Below, piece by piece: positions 21,707-30,458 of a stretch of 64,000 bases of DNA (positions within the stretch are counted from its first letter, which is position 1; each line of letters starts with the position of its first letter). The stretch covers positions 1 through 64,000 of the forward strand of contig NZ_QQRU01000003.1 in assembly GCF_003428885.1 (NCBI RefSeq), written 5' to 3'. The notes below the pieces were generated by a model. That model made no database searches and had not been told where the DNA came from. It saw only the letters and a list, made by a program, of their open reading frames with translations. This DNA is from Streptococcus sp. LQJ-218. GTDB taxonomy: Bacteria > Bacillota > Bacilli > Lactobacillales > Streptococcaceae. The translations under genes were made by a program, and so were the position numbers.

Positions 21707-22729
21707 TTAATCTACTTTTACAATCCAACCTTCTGGCGCTTCAATATCGCCAAACTGAATTCCTGTCAATTCATCATAGAGTTTACGAGTCACAGGACCT
21801 ACTTCTGTTTCACTATAGAACACATGGAAATCATCACCGTGTTGAATACCTCCAATTGGAGAAATAACCGCTGCGGTACCACAAGCACCTGCCTCTACAA
21901 AACGGTCAAGGTTATCAATCGGGACATCCCCCTCAATAGGAGTTAAGCCCAAGCGATGCTCTGCCAAATAAAGCAAAGAATACTTGGTAATAGATGGCAA
22001 GATAGATGGACTCAATGGTGTTACAAATTCATTATCAGCTGTAATTCCAAAGAAGTTAGCTGATCCGACTTCTTCAATCTTTGTATGAGTTGATGGGTCT
22101 AGATAGATAACATCTGAGAAATGACGTGACTTGGCTATTTTTCCTGGCAAGAGACTTGCAGCATAGTTTCCACCAACCTTAGCCGCACCTGTACCATTTG
22201 GCGCTGCACGGTCGTATTCATCCTGAATTAAGAAGTTAGTTGGGACTAAACCACCTTTAAAGTAATTTCCAACTGGCATAGCAAAGATGGTGAAAATGTA
22301 CTCTTCTGCCGGTTTTACCCCGATAATATCTCCGACTCCAATCAAAAGAGGGCGAAGATATAAGGTTCCACCTGTTCCGTATGGAGGTACATATTCTTCA
22401 TTGGCACGGACAACTGCCTTACAAGCTTCTACAAACATGTCTGTCGGAACTTGTGGCATCAAGAGACGATCACAGGTACGTTGTAGGCGTTTCGCATTTT
22501 CATCAGGACGGAACAGTTGAATACTGCCATCCTTAGTACGATAAGCTTTTAAACCTTCGAATGCTTGTTGACCATAGTGAAGACTTGGAGAAGACTCTGA
22601 AATATGCAAGGTTGCATCTTCTGTCAACTCTCCTTGATCCCATTGTCCATTTTTAAAATGAGCAATATAGCGATAAGGTAATTTCATATAGGAAAAACCG
22701 AGATTTTCCCAATCAATCGTTACTGTCAT
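21707..22729 (-). CDS. ilvE: Branched-chain amino acid aminotransferase
   Basis: A PLP class-IV aminotransferase for Leu, Ile and Val, 340 residues, cytoplasmic. The family GTGAAKVGGNYAASL contains the region near the PLP lysine, and the signature EVGSANFFG follows near 230. First gene of the run ilvE, peptide lipoprotein, DUF969, DUF979, pcp, with its own promoter. Confidence 0.95.
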   Translation of the reverse strand: MTVTIDWENLGFSYMKLPYRYIAHFKNGQWDQGELTEDATLHISESSPSLHYGQQAFEGLKAYRTKDGSIQLFRPDENAKRLQRTCDRLLMPQVPTDMFVEACKAVVRANEEYVPPYGTGGTLYLRPLLIGVGDIIGVKPAEEYIFTIFAMPVGNYFKGGLVPTNFLIQDEYDRAAPNGTGAAKVGGNYAASLLPGKIAKSRHFSDVIYLDPSTHTKIEEVGSANFFGITADNEFVTPLSPSILPSITKYSLLYLAEHRLGLTPIEGDVPIDNLDRFVEAGACGTAAVISPIGGIQHGDDFHVFYSETEVGPVTRKLYDELTGIQFGDIEAPEGWIVKVD

Positions 22730-22763
22730 ATTCCACTCCTTATTCTAAAAACCTATTTCTTTT

Positions 22764-22791
22764 ATTCTACACTTTTTTTCTAAAATAGCAA
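22764..22791 (-). promoter_or_regulatory. Putative ilvE promoter
   Basis: On the minus strand: TTGCTA, 16 bp, then TAGAAT preceded by TG; 35 nt before the start codon. Confidence 0.5.
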
Positions 22792-22825
22792 GTATATTTT
22801 GTAATTTTCAGAAAATTTCTTCAAT

Positions 22826-22857
22826 AAAAAAGAACCAGTTCTTAGAACTGATTCTTC
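22826..22857 (-). terminator. Terminator of parC
   Basis: On the minus strand AATCAGTTC pairs with GAACTGGTT (one G-U), followed by a T run, 8 bp after the stop. Confidence 0.85.
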
Positions 22858-22864
22858 ATCTCAC

Positions 22865-25336
22865 TTATTTAGCTTCCGTAAATACTTCTTTAAGATAAGC
22901 GTCAAAAACTTCTTCATCTGAAATTGTGTCAGAAATGAAGCTTCCGTTACTAGTCCGTTCTGACAGGTTCAAGTCTTGCAATCTGCTTTCATAGATTGTC
23001 CCTTTATTGGATTGAACAAGCAGCGTTTGGTCTTTCTCTTTCACTTCTGTCTTGAAGAGATCACCAACAAATCCTTGTTCTGCAACTGCTCCTGCTAAGA
23101 AGACACGATGCGGTTTGTTTTTCAACTCACGCAAGACTTGTAATCCTCGTTTGGCACGACTGGTTGCTGGAATGTCCTCACAAGAGACACGCTTCAAGCT
23201 TCCACGTTGGGTCAAGAGGTAGAAGGATGAGGTGTTACAGATAAAGGCGGATTGGAGGACATCATCTTCTTTCAAGTTCATAGCCTTGACACCCGCAGCC
23301 TTGGCACCGACAACCGGAACCTCTTCGATATTGAAACGAAGGGCATAGCCATTTTGGCTAATCAAGAGAACATCATCTAGTTTGATTGGAGCTACTGCTA
23401 CAATCTGGTCTGTATCATCTTTGAGCTTAGCATACTTGACAGACTTAGACTTGTAGGTTCGCCATGGAGAGAATTCTTTGCGTTCTACCCGTTTAATGTG
23501 ACCGAGACGAGTTGCAGCAAAGTAGGTTGTCGCATCATCAAACTCATCTACCACTTCTGCATAAAGGATTTCTTCGTTCGTTTCGAAGTTTGTAATAGTC
23601 TGGCTCAAATGCTCACCGATATCCTTCCAGCGAATATCTGCCAATTCATGGATTGGTCGATAAATGATATTTCCAAGAGTAGTGAACATCAAAAGATGCT
23701 GGGTTGTTTTAGTAGATTGTACAAAAATCAAACGATCATCATCACGTTTACCAATTTCTTCTAAGGTGGAAGCCGCAAAAGAACGTGGGCTGGTACGTTT
23801 GATATAGCCTGCCTTCGTCACGCTGACGTAAGTATCTTCTTCAGCGATAAGGCTAGCAGTATCAATCTCAATCACTTTTGCTGTATCTTCTAACGAACTT
23901 AAACGCGAAGTTGCAAACTTCTTCTTAACCTCACGAAGTTCTTTCTTCATAAGATTATACATAGTACGTTCATCACCGATAATCGCCGCCAGCATAGCAA
24001 TTTTTTCACGAAGTTCTGCTTCCTCTTTCTGCAAGACAACCACATCGGTATTGGTCAAACGGTACAGTTGCAAGGTTACGATAGCCTCAGCCTGCTCTTC
24101 CGTAAAATCATAACTGACCTTGAGGTTTTCCTTGGCGTCAGCCTTATTCTCAGAAGCACGGATAAGGGCAATGACTTCATCTAAGATAGAGATGACACGA
24201 ATCAAACCTTCCACGATATGGAGGCGTTTTTCAGCCTTTTCTTTATCAAAGCGAGAACGTGCTAAGATGACTTCACGACGGTGGGCAATATAGCTAGACA
24301 AGATTGGGACAATTCCAACCTGACGAGGTGTGAAATTGTCAATCGCCACCATGTTAAAGTTGTAGTTGATTTGTAGGTCGGTGTACTTAAGTAGATAGTT
24401 TAGAACCAGCTCGGTATTGGCGTCTTTCTTAAGTTCAATCGCAATGCGAAGACCATCACGGTCAGACTCATCCCGAACCTCAGCAATTCCAGCCACCTTA
24501 TTATTGACACGAACATCATCAATTTTCTTGACTAGATTAGCCTTGTTGATTTCATAAGGAATCTCAGTGATAACGATTTGTTCCTTACCACCTTTTAGCT
24601 TTTCAATCTCAGTCTTGGAACGGACAACCACGCGCCCCTTACCAGTTTTATAAGCCTTTTTGATCTCATCACGGCCTTGGATAATCCCTCCAGTCGGGAA
24701 GTCTGGGCCAGGCAAGAATTCCATGAGCTTTTCCACCTTGGCAGTCGGATGATCAATCATATAGACTGTGGCATCGATAACTTCGGCCAGATTATGCGGA
24801 GGAATATCTGTGGCATAACCAGCCGAAATACCAGTCGAGCCATTGACCAAGAGGTTTGGAAATGCTGCTGGCAAGACAGTTGGCTCTTTCTCGGTATCGT
24901 CAAAGTTCCAAGCAAAGGGAACTGTCTTTTTTTCGATATCTTGAAGAAGGTAACCGGCAATCTCAGACAATCGTGCCTCCGTATAACGCATTGCCGCAGG
25001 CGGATCACCATCCATAGAACCATTGTTACCGTGCATTTCGACTAGAATCTCACGGTTCTTCCAGTCCTGAGACATACGAACCATGGCATCATAGATAGAA
25101 CTGTCTCCATGTGGGTGGAAATTCCCCATGATATTCCCGACAGACTTGGCCGACTTACGGTAGCTCTTGTCAAAGGTATTGCCATCCTTATTCATCGAAT
25201 AAAGAATACGACGTTGAACCGGCTTCAATCCATCACGAATATCTGGCAAAGCCCGGTCTTGAATAATGTATTTGGAGTAGCGACCAAAGCGCTCTCCCAT
25301 AATGTCCTCCAGAGACATATTTTGAATGTTAGACAT
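22865..25336 (-). CDS. parC: DNA topoisomerase IV subunit A
   Basis: The DNA-cleaving subunit that decatenates daughter chromosomes with ParE; 823 residues. The active tyrosine is Tyr118 in AAMRYTE. The quinolone-determining positions are Ser79 and Asp83 (HPHGDSSIYDAM), the susceptible forms, and Lys137 is also unchanged. The C-terminal beta-pinwheel covers about 500-810. An unusual leader with a 37-codon upstream frame overlaps the start codon, and no strong ribosome site stands before the ATG. Confidence 0.98.
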   Translation of the reverse strand: MSNIQNMSLEDIMGERFGRYSKYIIQDRALPDIRDGLKPVQRRILYSMNKDGNTFDKSYRKSAKSVGNIMGNFHPHGDSSIYDAMVRMSQDWKNREILVEMHGNNGSMDGDPPAAMRYTEARLSEIAGYLLQDIEKKTVPFAWNFDDTEKEPTVLPAAFPNLLVNGSTGISAGYATDIPPHNLAEVIDATVYMIDHPTAKVEKLMEFLPGPDFPTGGIIQGRDEIKKAYKTGKGRVVVRSKTEIEKLKGGKEQIVITEIPYEINKANLVKKIDDVRVNNKVAGIAEVRDESDRDGLRIAIELKKDANTELVLNYLLKYTDLQINYNFNMVAIDNFTPRQVGIVPILSSYIAHRREVILARSRFDKEKAEKRLHIVEGLIRVISILDEVIALIRASENKADAKENLKVSYDFTEEQAEAIVTLQLYRLTNTDVVVLQKEEAELREKIAMLAAIIGDERTMYNLMKKELREVKKKFATSRLSSLEDTAKVIEIDTASLIAEEDTYVSVTKAGYIKRTSPRSFAASTLEEIGKRDDDRLIFVQSTKTTQHLLMFTTLGNIIYRPIHELADIRWKDIGEHLSQTITNFETNEEILYAEVVDEFDDATTYFAATRLGHIKRVERKEFSPWRTYKSKSVKYAKLKDDTDQIVAVAPIKLDDVLLISQNGYALRFNIEEVPVVGAKAAGVKAMNLKEDDVLQSAFICNTSSFYLLTQRGSLKRVSCEDIPATSRAKRGLQVLRELKNKPHRVFLAGAVAEQGFVGDLFKTEVKEKDQTLLVQSNKGTIYESRLQDLNLSERTSNGSFISDTISDEEVFDAYLKEVFTEAK

Positions 25337-25642
25337 AGGATACTAAGCCCGTAAAATGAAAAGTGAAAATAGGAAATTCTTGTAGTGAACGATGCTCGCA
25401 AGAGAATTTATCTTTTTCACACAGCATTGAGGGCGTGTTCAACTCCTTTCAAAGAATGTAGAGTATGTAATGATAAAAGGATGTAGAAAGGATTAGTCCC
25501 ATTTTTCAGTTACTATAAGTAACCAAACTACCCTTTCTGTAGTTTAAAGTACTTAAAATTTATTAATTCGGTTAGTATTAAGGAAATTTCACATAGCATT
25601 TAGGGCGTGTTCAACCCCTTTCGAAGAATGGAGAGTAAATAT
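25329..25642 (-). promoter_or_regulatory. Structured parC leader with tandem repeats and an overlapping upstream ORF
   Basis: Two copies of one 50-bp unit (25416-25466 and 25588-25635, about 45 of 50 bases the same) lie on the leader strand. Each carries GAAAGG-GTTGAACACGCCC, a ribosome-site-like run before a TTG. In the copy nearer parC the TTG opens a 37-codon frame (25442 to 25329) that ends GTCTAA across the parC start. In the other copy the frame stops after four residues. A related element precedes deoD. No regulator can be named. Confidence 0.5.
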
Positions 25643-25714
25643 TATGGAAAAAGAAAAAATAGAGAGTAAGTGAGTTTCATCTAATTCCTGTATCGTCATT
25701 TTCACTTGAAGTGT

Positions 25715-26275
25715 CTACTTCACAAATCCTCGTTTATACTTGATATGACTGGCGATATTGCTATCTACATCTTTCCTATCCCAAAGTTGGAGTTCCCATG
25801 GGTAGTAAAAATTACTTTTATTTTTAAAATAGATATGAATACCGACATAGCCATCTTTATCACGTAAATACCAGTTTTTTAGTCCGTAAATCTCTTGCCA
25901 ATCATCTAATTTATCCATGACTTGAGCTATCTCTTTGGAACTTAAAATCATACGAGCACCAAAAATATCATTAAGAATAGAATTCACAGGATAGCCCTCT
26001 TGACGCTCAGAAAAACGTGTAATTTTATCTAAAATAGACTCAGAAGTTTTGACACGATAAACATAAGCAATATCTTGGACATCCGCTTTCATCAGATAGT
26101 CATTAATTGACTCATGTAAATTCAGACGGTAGGCCAAAATCGCTTTAGTCGGAACTTTTGAAAAGGTATGCTTGAGATTGATTTTTTCCACCTTACCCGT
26201 TTCAAAATAATCTTTAGAATATTCTAGATGAATACGATTAATCTCTGTAATGAGGCGTTCCACTTTTTCAATCAT
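25715..26275 (-). CDS. RelA/SpoT-domain nucleotidyltransferase-like protein
   Basis: A 186-residue protein whose middle and end match the RelA/SpoT synthetase fold: a central FGARMILSS strand, GIHIYFKNKS, and an ELQLWDRKDVDSNIASHIKYK end like the synthetase E-Q/E-H motifs. It lacks the HD hydrolase, TGS and ACT domains, so it would be a small stand-alone protein. The usual synthetase residues are only partly kept, so (p)ppGpp synthesis is uncertain. GGAG precedes the start; it lies 29 bp after the ANT(6)-like gene and is probably co-transcribed. Confidence 0.72.
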   Translation of the reverse strand: MIEKVERLITEINRIHLEYSKDYFETGKVEKINLKHTFSKVPTKAILAYRLNLHESINDYLMKADVQDIAYVYRVKTSESILDKITRFSERQEGYPVNSILNDIFGARMILSSKEIAQVMDKLDDWQEIYGLKNWYLRDKDGYVGIHIYFKNKSNFYYPWELQLWDRKDVDSNIASHIKYKRGFVK

Positions 26276-26304
26276 GAGTCTTCTCCTCTCGCTTTTTCAT
26301 TTTT

Positions 26305-27132
26305 CTAGTTATTCCCAAACTTCTTCACTCTTTCCTCAGCATACTCAATCATCTTCTCAGCCACTTCTTTATCGTAGTCAAACCCCATTTTTTGTGCAAG
26401 AGATTGAGCCTCTTGGTAGAAAAGTTGCATTGTAGCCAGTAAAGACTGAGTGATTCTCCCTATACTTGAAAAATCAAGGAGAGAGGAGAATGCCTCCCCA
26501 TTCTCTATAGGTAAAGACTGGAAAAGATACTTGTAATTTTTACCGATGTCAACTGCTCCTCTATCACTTGCTACTTGCCAAGCTAAGACTTTTAGTAGCT
26601 CTTGCTGACAAATCCCATAAAGATGGTCGGTCGCGTAGATGAGCTGATTCCGACAAATCCCTTTGACAACGTAGGCCGACACCCACCAAAACTCATTACA
26701 GGCTTTTTCAAAATCGGTCTGACTAGCTAGATTCGTCCAGTAGCGCCTCGGACTAGGCGGATAAGATTCAAACAAACCTTTATCATCTTTCAAAACTGTA
26801 TAATCAGCCTCACTATCCACCCACTCTTGAATTTGTTGTTTTGGACAGAGGGTTAGATCAATTCTATTTCCATCTTCAAAGAGCATGAGGTAGAGACGGC
26901 GATGTCCAAGAGTAACCTCTTGCTCAATGAGGCGTTTACCGAACTGGTCCAGCCAAGAAAGGTCATTCGTCAGATTATCAAAGTCGTCTACAACATAGAC
27001 AACATCGTAATCTTGAAATTCATCTTGTGGTGCTTGTGAATTTGTCCGTGAACCAGACATAACGACGGCCTCGACTTGAAGCGTTTTTGCGGTTTTAAAA
27101 ATTAAATCAAGTATTTCGGGTTCTGTTCTCAT
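26305..27132 (-). CDS. Aminoglycoside 6-adenylyltransferase-like protein (AadK/AadE family)
   Basis: A nucleotidyltransferase that in this family adenylylates streptomycin at position 6. The active-site block MSGSRTNSQAP followed by FQDYDVVYVV matches AadK, with the metal-binding DYD. About 275 residues from the chosen start at 27132 (MRTEPEILDL); an ATG three codons upstream is also possible. Chromosomal copies may not give resistance. The 130-bp upstream region is AT-rich and has a TATAAT about 35 nt before the start. Confidence 0.85.
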   Translation of the reverse strand: MRTEPEILDLIFKTAKTLQVEAVVMSGSRTNSQAPQDEFQDYDVVYVVDDFDNLTNDLSWLDQFGKRLIEQEVTLGHRRLYLMLFEDGNRIDLTLCPKQQIQEWVDSEADYTVLKDDKGLFESYPPSPRRYWTNLASQTDFEKACNEFWWVSAYVVKGICRNQLIYATDHLYGICQQELLKVLAWQVASDRGAVDIGKNYKYLFQSLPIENGEAFSSLLDFSSIGRITQSLLATMQLFYQEAQSLAQKMGFDYDKEVAEKMIEYAEERVKKFGNN

Positions 27133-27272
27133 GTTTATCATTTCTTTGTTTATTATAAAAATGAATAAGGGATCTGATAGTAAAATTAAATATTGTCTAT
27201 AATGTAGGATTTAAAATGTTTTGATAATTCCCACTTATAAAGAATTGATTGATAATAATCTAATTTATTGAC

Positions 27273-27680
27273 TTAAATTAATCCTTGCGACCGTCGCCAT
27301 TCATCATAGGATTCGATATCAGTATTTACCATTTTCATACACAATCCCATTACAGCCATATCATCAAAGTAGCCTGCTAACGGAATAAAATCTGGAATAA
27401 TATCAATTGGGGAAAGGAAATAAATAAGTGCGCTTAAAACGGCTAAAATAGTTCCATAAGGAACCGTTGTGTATTTCCTTTGAACATAATGTTTCACTAA
27501 GGAAATCATGACTGGGATCATCGAAAATTTCTTTCCCACAAATGGCATATCGTTAATTTTTTGCTCCAAACGATACAAAAAATTATCTAATTCATCTTTA
27601 TCATTTAATAAAGCTTCAGACTGCCCATATCCACTTTCAAGAGCTTCTTTTACTTGATCTTCAGACAGATTATTTGACAT
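27273..27680 (-). CDS. YkvA-type DUF1232 membrane protein
   Basis: A 135-residue protein whose C-terminal half is the DUF1232 domain (PYGTILAVLSALIYFLSP then IDIIPDFIP), with one or two membrane segments. Function unknown. AAAGGAG precedes the start; it lies 23 bp after parE and is likely co-transcribed with it. Confidence 0.8.
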   Translation of the reverse strand: MSNNLSEDQVKEALESGYGQSEALLNDKDELDNFLYRLEQKINDMPFVGKKFSMIPVMISLVKHYVQRKYTTVPYGTILAVLSALIYFLSPIDIIPDFIPLAGYFDDMAVMGLCMKMVNTDIESYDEWRRSQGLI

Positions 27681-27703
27681 TGTTGTTCTCCTTTTTGGAT
27701 CTT

Positions 27704-29647
27704 TTAAAATACTGTTGCTTCTTCCAGCGTAAACTTGACATTGTCCTCAATCCACTTACGTCGTGGTTCGACTTTATCTCCCATGAGGACATTGACGCGG
27801 CGTTCCGCGCGAGCTAGGTCTTCGATTGTGACACGGATGAGGGTACGCGTTTCTGGGTTCATAGTTGTTTCCCAGAGCTGGTCCGCATTCATCTCACCAA
27901 GCCCCTTGTAGCGTTGGAGGGTAGCGCCTTTACCGAACTGTTTGCGGAGTTCTTCTAATTCTCCGTCCGTCCAAGCGTAAGCCACGTCTTCTTTCTTGCC
28001 TTTTCCTTTGGACATCTTGTAAAGAGGTGGAAGGGCGATATAGACATGTCCTGCCTCGACTAGTGGACGCATGTAGCGATAAAAGAAGGTTAAGAGAAGT
28101 GTTTGGATGTGAGCACCGTCAGTATCCGCATCGGTCATGATAATGATCTTATCATAGTTAGCATCTTCAAGGGAGAAGTCTGCCCCAACACCCGCGCCAA
28201 TAGTATAAATCATAGTATTGATTTCCTCATTTTTGAGGATATCTGCCATCTTAGCCTTGGCTGTATTGATCACCTTACCACGAAGAGGCAAAATAGCCTG
28301 AAACTTGCGGTCACGACCTTGTTTGGCAGATCCACCGGCAGAATCTCCCTCGACTAGATAGAGTTCATTCTTAGATGGATTCTTAGACTGAGCTGGGGTC
28401 AATTTCCCAGACAACAAGCCCTTGTCTTTTTTATTTTTCTTACCATTTCGACTCTCATCACGGGCCTTACGTGCTGCTTCGCGAGCATCACGGGCCTTGA
28501 TAGCCTTGCGGATGAGGTTCGAAGCCAATTCTCCGTTTTCCATTAGGAAGAAAGTCAACTTATCAGTCACAATTCCATCCACAACTGGGCGAGCTAGTGG
28601 ACTTCCTAGTTTGTCCTTGGTCTGGCCCTCAAACTGCAAATGTTCTTCAGGAACTAGAATAGAGAGGACAGCCGCTAGCCCCTCACGATAGTCTGACCCT
28701 TCAAGATTTTTATCTTTTTCCTTGAGAAGCCCCGTCTTGCGCGCATAGTCATTCATAACCTTGGTAATGGCTGACTTGAGTCCTGTCTCATGCGTTCCAC
28801 CATCCTTGGTGCGAACGTTATTGACAAAGGACAAGATATTATCTGAAAATCCATCATTGTACTGGAGGGCCACTTCCACTTGGAAACTATTGTCTTCACC
28901 TTCAAAGTATAGAACTGGCGTCAAGGTTTCCTTGTCTTCGTTTAGATAAGAAACAAAGTCCTGTACCCCGTTCTCATAATGGAACTCGATTGCTTCATCT
29001 GTTCGCTTATCTGTCAAAGACAAGGTCACATTTTTCAGAAGAAATGCTGATTCATTAAGACGCTCTGAGATGGTAGTGTATTTAAAATCTGTCGTAGAAA
29101 AAATACTAGCATCAGGCATAAACGTAACCTTGGTACCTGTCTTATACTTGGGTGCTGTACCAATTTTCTTCAGGGTCGTGACAGGCTTGCCCCCATTTTC
29201 AAAACGTTGCTTGTAGATTGTACCATCACGGGTAATTTCTACTTCTAACCAGCTAGAAAGGGCATTAACAACGGAAGATCCTACCCCGTGAAGTCCACCT
29301 GATGTCTTGTATCCTCCTTGACCAAATTTCCCTCCGGCGTGAAGAATGGTAAAGATAACCTCAACTGTTGGGATTCCCATAGCGTGCATACCTGTCGGCA
29401 TTCCACGTCCATGGTCTTGAACCGTTAAACTGCCGTCTTTATTGATAATTACATCGATACGATCACCAAATCCAGATAAGGCTTCATCGACTGCATTGTC
29501 CACGATTTCCCAAACGAGGTGATGGAGACCAGCACCATCAGTCGATCCGATATACATCCCTGGACGTTTTCGAACCGCATCCAACCCTTCTAGCACCTGA
29601 ATGGCGTCATCATTATAATTGTTAATATTGATTTCCTTTTTTGACAC
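27704..29647 (-). CDS. parE: DNA topoisomerase IV subunit B (GTG start)
   Basis: The ATPase subunit of topoisomerase IV, 647 residues. The GHKL fold shows EIVDNAVDEALSG, DHGRGMPTGMH and [15 protein letters not shown]. The TOPRIM domain has [15 protein letters not shown] and TDADTDGAHI. The start codon is GTG (29647), preceded by AGGAGG. It is divergent from plsY across 135 bp. It can be told apart from GyrB in this window by its N-terminal MSKKEININNY and the extra basic stretch KARDESRNGKKNKKDKG near 400. Confidence 0.98.
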   Translation of the reverse strand: MSKKEININNYNDDAIQVLEGLDAVRKRPGMYIGSTDGAGLHHLVWEIVDNAVDEALSGFGDRIDVIINKDGSLTVQDHGRGMPTGMHAMGIPTVEVIFTILHAGGKFGQGGYKTSGGLHGVGSSVVNALSSWLEVEITRDGTIYKQRFENGGKPVTTLKKIGTAPKYKTGTKVTFMPDASIFSTTDFKYTTISERLNESAFLLKNVTLSLTDKRTDEAIEFHYENGVQDFVSYLNEDKETLTPVLYFEGEDNSFQVEVALQYNDGFSDNILSFVNNVRTKDGGTHETGLKSAITKVMNDYARKTGLLKEKDKNLEGSDYREGLAAVLSILVPEEHLQFEGQTKDKLGSPLARPVVDGIVTDKLTFFLMENGELASNLIRKAIKARDAREAARKARDESRNGKKNKKDKGLLSGKLTPAQSKNPSKNELYLVEGDSAGGSAKQGRDRKFQAILPLRGKVINTAKAKMADILKNEEINTMIYTIGAGVGADFSLEDANYDKIIIMTDADTDGAHIQTLLLTFFYRYMRPLVEAGHVYIALPPLYKMSKGKGKKEDVAYAWTDGELEELRKQFGKGATLQRYKGLGEMNADQLWETTMNPETRTLIRVTIEDLARAERRVNVLMGDKVEPRRKWIEDNVKFTLEEATVF

Positions 29648-29767
29648 AAGGAACCTCCTATTCGTTCATCTTTACTATTCTACAGGTTTTCCAAGGATTT
29701 TGCAAAATTTTTCTTTCTCCGGTGTGATAATTTCAGAAGAGATTCTCTGCCTTTCTTCTCCATTTCA

Positions 29768-29776
29768 TGATATAAT
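29768..29776 (+). promoter_or_regulatory. Extended -10 promoter of plsY, predicting a leaderless mRNA
   Basis: TGATATAAT ends at 29776, the ATG is at 29783, and AGGAGT fills the gap. A normal start point would fall on or within a base of the start codon. No clear -35 is seen. Confidence 0.55.
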
Positions 29777-29782
29777 AGGAGT

Positions 29783-30424
29783 ATGATTACAATAGTTTTA
29801 TTAATCCTAGCCTATCTGCTGGGTTCGATTCCGTCTGGTCTCTGGATTGGACAAGTATTCTTTCAAATCAATCTGCGCGAGCATGGTTCTGGAAATACTG
29901 GAACAACCAATACCTTCCGCATTTTAGGTAAGAAAGCGGGCATGGCAACCTTTGTCATTGACTTTTTTAAAGGAACCCTAGCAACGCTTCTTCCGATTAT
30001 GTTTCATCTGCAAGGCGTTTCGCCCCTCATCTTTGGACTTTTGGCTGTCGTTGGACATACCTTTCCTATCTTTGCAGGATTTAAAGGGGGCAAGGCTGTC
30101 GCAACTAGTGCTGGAGTAGTTTTCGGATTTGCGCCTGTCTTCTGCCTCTATCTAGCGATTGTTTTCTTTGGAACTCTTTATCTTGGTAGTATGATTTCAC
30201 TGTCTAGTGTCACAGCATCTATCGCAGCCGTTATCGGGGTTTTATTCCTTCCACTTTTTGGTTTTATCCTAAACAGCTATGACCCTCTCTTCATTTTGAT
30301 TATCCTAGCACTTGCTAGCTTGATTATCATTCGCCATAAGGACAATATCGCTCGTATCAAAAATAAAACCGAAAATTTGGTCCCTTGGGGATTGAACTTG
30401 ACCCACCAACATCCTAAAAAATAA
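29783..30424 (+). CDS. plsY: Acyl-phosphate glycerol-3-phosphate acyltransferase
   Basis: An integral membrane enzyme that adds acyl-phosphate to glycerol-3-phosphate, the first committed step of phospholipid synthesis. It has 213 residues and about five membrane segments. The three family motifs are SIPSGLWIG and [13 protein letters not shown], then FIDFFKGT, and [18 protein letters not shown]. Divergent from parE. A promoter lies right at the start codon. Confidence 0.97.
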   Translation: MITIVLLILAYLLGSIPSGLWIGQVFFQINLREHGSGNTGTTNTFRILGKKAGMATFVIDFFKGTLATLLPIMFHLQGVSPLIFGLLAVVGHTFPIFAGFKGGKAVATSAGVVFGFAPVFCLYLAIVFFGTLYLGSMISLSSVTASIAAVIGVLFLPLFGFILNSYDPLFILIILALASLIIIRHKDNIARIKNKTENLVPWGLNLTHQHPKK

Positions 30425-30452
30425 AACGCCAGTTCTGTACTGACGTTTTTTT
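30422..30452. terminator. Shared terminator between plsY and the nucleoside permease
   Basis: AAAACGCCAGT and ACTGACGTTTTT form a hairpin with one internal mismatch between convergent genes. The T run serves plsY, and the A run serves the opposite strand. Confidence 0.75.
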
Positions 30453-30458
30453 GTATGC

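Noticed and set aside
25093-25105. Quinolone resistance change in ParC
   Set aside because: Residues read Ser79 and Asp83, the susceptible forms, and Lys137 is unchanged.
25715-27132. Classical toxin-antitoxin reading of the RelA/SpoT-like and ANT(6)-like pair
   Set aside because: Both proteins are enzyme-sized with nucleotidyltransferase motifs; no small antitoxin-like partner is visible, so only an open hypothesis is justified.
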